A stretch of DNA of 48,890 nt, taken from a virus. The notes under the pieces are model-generated. The model did not search any database, was not told the DNA's origin, and saw only the letters and a program-made list of their open reading frames with translations. How positions within the stretch are numbered: position 1 is the first letter of the stretch; every line of letters starts with the position of its first letter. The stretch lies in IMG/VR virus record IMGVR_UViG_3300038465_000054, positions 1-48,890 of that record; one strand, given 5' to 3'. Positions 45,554 through 48,890 of the stretch are shown one piece after another. Both the position numbers and the translations under genes were made by a program.

Positions 45554-46200
45554 GCAGCGTGTACACACAGCAGGATGTTCAAAGCGGCGCATCCGACTAC
45601 GCCACGACGCAATTTCTGATCAATCAGGCGATCAGGAAGATTCCAGGCTCCCTGCCCGTGCAAGTTATCTCCTGCACTAATAGCGGCGGCGTCGCAGGCT
45701 TCGGCTTCGTGAACGTCAAGCCGCTGATCCAGCAGATGGACGGTAATTTTCAGATCGTCCCCAATGGCGTCGGCACGATCTATCAGCTGCCCTACGTGCG
45801 AATCCAGGGCGGCGTGAACGCCATCATTCTGGATCCAGTCGCTGGCGATATTGGCCTGGCTGTGTTCTGTTCGCGCGATATTTCGCTGGTGAAGCAAAGC
45901 CGCGTGCTATCGGCCCCAGGATCGCGGCGCATTAACGATTGGGCTGATGGCGTTTATATCGGCGGCATCCTGAATTTGGCGCCTACCAACTACCTCGCCT
46001 TCACGCAAAACGGGATTGTGCTTCTGTCGACGCAAAAGGTTACGATTCAGGCACCTACCGTGGCAATTCAAGGGAACCTGACCGTGAGCGGAACGACAAT
46101 CGGGCAAGGTGATGGCACATTCGCTGGCATCGACGTGCAGGAGCACACGCACAGTGGCGTCGAAAGCGGCGGCGATAACACGGGGCCGCCAGTGCCATGA
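45550..46200 (+). CDS. Baseplate spike protein (Gp138/gpV-like)
   Basis: A 216-residue protein starting MSSVYTQQDVQSGASDYATT. It has an OB-like N-terminal domain (LPVQVISCTNSGGVAGFGFV, NVKPLIQQMDGNFQIVPNG) as in Gp138. A beta-helical stem follows (IVLLSTQKVTIQAPTVAIQG) and a tip EHTHSGVESGGDNTGPP, whose HxH is the metal-binding apex seen in membrane-piercing spikes. The gene overlaps its neighbours by ATGA. Confidence 0.85.
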   Translation: MSSVYTQQDVQSGASDYATTQFLINQAIRKIPGSLPVQVISCTNSGGVAGFGFVNVKPLIQQMDGNFQIVPNGVGTIYQLPYVRIQGGVNAIILDPVAGDIGLAVFCSRDISLVKQSRVLSAPGSRRINDWADGVYIGGILNLAPTNYLAFTQNGIVLLSTQKVTIQAPTVAIQGNLTVSGTTIGQGDGTFAGIDVQEHTHSGVESGGDNTGPPVP

Positions 46201-46676
46201 GCGGGCCATTCTCCACGCTTTGCCTTGATGTGAGCACATGGGATCTGATCGCGGACGCTTCCGGGAATGTCGCCGTAGCCAATCCGCCCTATGCCGTCGC
46301 TCAAGATGTGGCCTCGGCCCTAAAAACATTCTTCGGCGAAGTCTGGTACGACGATACGATCGGCGTGCCGTATCTGACGACCATTCTGGGGCGCGTTCCG
46401 CCCTTGAGCGTATTCAAGCAGCAGATGGTAAGCGCTGCTTTGACAGTCCCCAGCGTTGTCAGCGCGGTGTGCACCATCCAGAATTATTCGCGCGTGACGC
46501 GGCTGGTTATAGGACAAGTGCAGTTCACAACCCAGAATGGCACTGTCGGCACTGTCGGCATCGGCTCGCCAGTGCCCGCTGGCATATCCAATCCGGGCAC
46601 TGGCGATACGCTGACGACGTTAGGCGGCTTAGATATTACGACATTAGGCGGCCAGAACATCGAGGCGATTCAATGA
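46197..46676 (+). CDS. Baseplate wedge protein (gp25/W-like)
   Basis: A 159-residue protein starting MSGPFSTLCLDVSTWDLIAD. NPPYAVAQDVASALKTFFGE through IPYL-type GVPYLTTILGRVPPLSVFKQ and VSAVCTIQNYSRVTRLVIG match the gp25-like family linking wedge and sheath. The last ~40 residues are a Gly/Thr repeat tail (TVGTVGIGSPVPAGIS, TLTTLGGLDITTLGG) not usual in gp25, which resembles the repeat in the 53-residue protein at 24484. Confidence 0.82.
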   Translation: MSGPFSTLCLDVSTWDLIADASGNVAVANPPYAVAQDVASALKTFFGEVWYDDTIGVPYLTTILGRVPPLSVFKQQMVSAALTVPSVVSAVCTIQNYSRVTRLVIGQVQFTTQNGTVGTVGIGSPVPAGISNPGTGDTLTTLGGLDITTLGGQNIEAIQ

Positions 46677-47887
46677 CAACAACCGCGGTTCCGCAGATTG
46701 AATTCACGTCGACGGGCCTTGTTGTTCCCTCAGAGCCTGCGGTGCTGGCAGGCTGTCAGGCCGATTGGAACAGTGCCTTCGGCGGGATCCTTAATCCGGC
46801 GCTTAATACGCCGCAGGGACAGCTGGCCTCGAGCGAATCGGCGCTCATCGCGAATAACAATGCGCTGTTCGCGCAGATGATCAACCTGATAAACCCGGCG
46901 ACCAGCAGCGGCTTTATGCAGGATGCGATTGCGCAGATCTATTTCCTGACGCGCAATCCTGCGCTCCCCACGATCGTGCAGTGTACGTGCGCGGGCCTTG
47001 ATGGCACGGTGATCCCCATCGGGGCGCTGGCTACGGACACCAGCGGCAATCTTTACGTATCGCAATCGGCAGGAACGATCAGTTCCGGCACCGTAGTGCT
47101 GCCCTTCGCCAATGTGGTCGACGGGCCAATCGCGTGCCCGGCTGCCACGCTGACAAACATCTATCAGGGCATCAATGGATGGGAATCGATCACCAACGTA
47201 GCCGCTGGTGTGATCGGCCAGAATGTTGAGACGCCACAGGCTTTCGAATATCGGCGCCAGCAGTCGGTCGCACTGAACTCGCACGGCCCTGTGCAGGCGA
47301 TCTACGGCGTCGTATTTGCTTTGCCGGGCATAACCGATGCCTACTGCGCCGAAAATGTCCTGGCCAGCACTGTCGATGTGGGCTCGACGAACTATCCAAT
47401 GGTGCAGCATTCCATTTACGTCAGCGTCTATGGCAGCGCGACTTCGGCCGCTGTAGCCCAGGCGATCTATAGCAAAAAAGGCCCAGGCTGTAATTACAAC
47501 GGCGACACGACCGTGGCTGTCACGGACACCAGCGGATATGAAGTGCCCTATCCGACCTATAACGTGAGCTTCCACTGGCTGACGAACACGCCGATCCTGT
47601 TTGCGGTAGATATCGCTAACAACGCATCGCTCCCCTCCAACATCGTCGGCCTTGTGCAGGCCGCGATCATCAATGCCTTCACGGGCGGCGATGGCGGGAC
47701 GCGCGCGCGCGCTGGCGCACTTCTGTCAGCGGGGCGCTTCTATGCCGGCGTCATGGCGACAAGTCCCTTTGTGTCGGTCAATTCCATATTGCTTGGCAGC
47801 GCGAGCGCGACACTGACCAGCCAGCTGATCGGGATCGATCAGGAACCCACGATCACGGCCGCCAACATCGTGGTCAATCTGGTATGA
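46673..47887 (+). CDS. Baseplate J-like protein
   Basis: A 404-residue protein starting MTTTAVPQIEFTSTGLVVPS by ATGA overlap. The pattern STGLVVPSEPAVLAGCQADW, TPQGQLASSESALIANNNAL, FMQDAIAQIYFLTRNPALPT and EYRRQQSVALNSHGPVQAIY is that of gpJ-type wedge proteins. It joins hub and fibre network, and its C-terminal half forms the trifurcation contacts. Length is normal for small myophages. Confidence 0.88.
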   Translation: MTTTAVPQIEFTSTGLVVPSEPAVLAGCQADWNSAFGGILNPALNTPQGQLASSESALIANNNALFAQMINLINPATSSGFMQDAIAQIYFLTRNPALPTIVQCTCAGLDGTVIPIGALATDTSGNLYVSQSAGTISSGTVVLPFANVVDGPIACPAATLTNIYQGINGWESITNVAAGVIGQNVETPQAFEYRRQQSVALNSHGPVQAIYGVVFALPGITDAYCAENVLASTVDVGSTNYPMVQHSIYVSVYGSATSAAVAQAIYSKKGPGCNYNGDTTVAVTDTSGYEVPYPTYNVSFHWLTNTPILFAVDIANNASLPSNIVGLVQAAIINAFTGGDGGTRARAGALLSAGRFYAGVMATSPFVSVNSILLGSASATLTSQLIGIDQEPTITAANIVVNLV

Positions 47888-48744
47888 GCGTCGCGGTCCC
47901 CAATGTTGTGGGACTGAGCCTGCCGGCGGCTACCACAGCCATGCAGGCTGCTGGCCTGATTGTCAGTGCCGTCCCTACGGCGCCCAGCACGCAGTATGCC
48001 GTAGGCGTGATCGCAAGCCAGGCGCCGCCGGCGGGCACGACCGTAGCCAGTGGCAGCAGCGTGCAGCTGGTCGAATCGATCGGAGCGCCCACGTATCCGG
48101 CGCAGTTCAACTTTGAGCAGACGATCATCAGTCAGTATGCCAACAGCCCGACGCTGATGCAGCTGATCGAGAACATGGAGCAGTATTTCGATCAGTCGGC
48201 AAACTTCGCAGAATTCTACAGCTTTGTGTGGAACGTCAACACCGCGCAGTATTGGGGCCTGGATATCTGGGGCGCCATCGTCGGCGTATCGCGCTATCTG
48301 ACAATCCCGACGGTCGATCCGCCGCTGTATTTTGGTTTCGCTGACGGGGCGGTGCCGGCCGACAATCTGAACTTTAATGCAGGCCCATTCTATAGCGGCT
48401 CCGATGCGACAGAGACCTACGCGCTACCCGATTCGCAGTACCGCACGCTGGTGCTGGCCAAGGCACTGGCGAACATCATCGAGGCCACGATCCCGGCGCT
48501 TAATCAGCTGCTACTGAGTCTGTTTGGCGCATCCGGCCGCTGCTATGTGGGCGATCTGGGGAACATGCAGATGATGTTCACTTTCGAGTTTTTGCTGACG
48601 CCAGTGCAGTATGCGATTATGACTCAGTCGGGCGTCATCCCGCACCCGGCGGGCGTGGAAGCCTTTGTTCAGCAAGTGATTCCGGCAGGAACTTTCGGAT
48701 TCGCGGCAGGATTGCAGAACTTCAACAACGGATCTTTTTTGTGA
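47884..48744 (+). CDS. PASTA domain fused to a DUF2612-type baseplate protein
   Basis: A 286-residue protein starting MSVAVPNVVGLSLPAATTAM. Residues about 4-66 are a PASTA domain (VPNVVGLSLPAATTAMQAAG, GVIASQAPPAGTTVASGSSV). PASTA modules bind cell-wall fragments in bacterial kinases and penicillin-binding proteins. The remainder (YPAQFNFEQTIISQYANSPT, QYWGLDIWGAIVGVSRYLTI, LPDSQYRTLVLAKALANI) is DUF2612, the gpI-like wedge partner encoded after gpJ. The fusion could put a wall-binding or spacer module at the baseplate rim. It overlaps the gpJ gene by ATGA. Confidence 0.82.
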   Translation: MSVAVPNVVGLSLPAATTAMQAAGLIVSAVPTAPSTQYAVGVIASQAPPAGTTVASGSSVQLVESIGAPTYPAQFNFEQTIISQYANSPTLMQLIENMEQYFDQSANFAEFYSFVWNVNTAQYWGLDIWGAIVGVSRYLTIPTVDPPLYFGFADGAVPADNLNFNAGPFYSGSDATETYALPDSQYRTLVLAKALANIIEATIPALNQLLLSLFGASGRCYVGDLGNMQMMFTFEFLLTPVQYAIMTQSGVIPHPAGVEAFVQQVIPAGTFGFAAGLQNFNNGSFL

Positions 48745-48753
48745 GCGTGAATC

Positions 48754-48890
48754 ATGGCCGCACCTAGCCTTCCGCAACTGATCGCGATCCCCTTCGCCAA
48801 TGGCGCGAGCGCTACGACAACGCCTGCGAGCGCAGCGCCAGGCACCAAGACTTATCCATTCCCGTCGGCCTCCCAAATCGGCACCACACC
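48754..48890 (+). CDS. Start of a tail-fibre-type gene, cut by the window end
   Basis: Open reading frame of 45 codons without a stop, starting MAAPSLPQLIAIPFANGASA, with a weak GAGCG upstream. Ala/Thr/Pro-rich sequence (TTTPASAAPGTKTYPFPSAS) fits the N-terminal part of a baseplate-attached fibre, which is expected after the DUF2612 gene. Incomplete, so function cannot be read. Confidence 0.6.
   Translation, partial: MAAPSLPQLIAIPFANGASATTTPASAAPGTKTYPFPSASQIGTT

Noticed and set aside
1-48890. tRNA genes, integrase, attachment sites or CI-type repressor
   Set aside because: None noticed on either strand by eye; a tRNAscan or HMM search could still find a short one.

Overview
The window is almost wall-to-wall coding DNA of a tailed double-stranded DNA phage with a contractile tail (a myovirus). 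It has a DUF3383-type sheath, a tube, a short tape measure and a complete simple baseplate of the Pam3/KPP10 kind. The sequence is GC-rich. Lipobox and Sec signal peptides, a Bet/RecT recombinase and the gene repertoire point to a Pseudomonadota host. Overall architecture and size recall small Burkholderia/Xanthomonas myoviruses of the Bcep781 type, but that placement is inference. I see no integrase, no CI-like repressor, no tRNA and no rRNA, so nothing supports temperance.

Layout. (1) 80-2498, rightward: two small membrane proteins, a lipoprotein, an Ig-like protein and a class-3 lipase, ending at an intrinsic terminator at 2530-2555. (2) 2558-12540, leftward: a long chain of small genes coupled by 1-4 bp overlaps. 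It holds a PD-(D/E)XK nuclease, Bet/RecT annealing protein, HNH endonuclease, a 28-unit tripeptide-repeat protein, several genes of only 42-56 codons, and a DNA methyltransferase sitting inside a transposon-like insertion. (3) 12541-12679: divergent control region. (4) 12680-17631, rightward: XRE regulator, replication initiator-like protein carrying a duplicated 24-bp palindromic element, probable helicase loader, resolvase-like nuclease, ParB-methyltransferase fusion and small terminase. (5) 17713-26459: fibre and glycan-active module (HNH gene, glycoside-hydrolase-like giant, repeat protein, S74 chaperone fibre), lying unusually between the small and large terminase genes. (6) 26456-37045: large terminase, portal, head morphogenesis, papain-like peptidase, DUF2213 protease/scaffold, major capsid flanked by two paralogous decoration-like proteins, connectors. 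(7) 37045-48890: tail completion, sheath, tube, tail-assembly chaperone with a -1 frameshift signal, tape measure, baseplate plug fused to a beta-helix tailspike, hub, spike, wedge (gp25-like), J-like, PASTA-DUF2612 protein, and the start of another fibre gene cut by the window end.

Most interesting observation: the methyltransferase gene at 5409-6353 lies in a 999-bp segment (5396-6394) bounded by 22-bp imperfect inverted repeats (20/22 matches) and an exact 8-bp direct repeat (AAAAATTG). Removing the segment and one repeat restores an uninterrupted 67-codon two-helix membrane-protein gene with a good ribosome binding site. The segment has no transposase, so it looks like a mobile insertion cassette whose only cargo is a DNA methyltransferase. 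Other strong points are the textbook frameshift signal (GGGTTTT, 5-nt spacer, 8-bp stem) at 40408-40444, the plug-tailspike fusion, a PASTA domain on a baseplate protein, and a fibre protein carrying a Sec signal peptide and a C-terminal membrane anchor.
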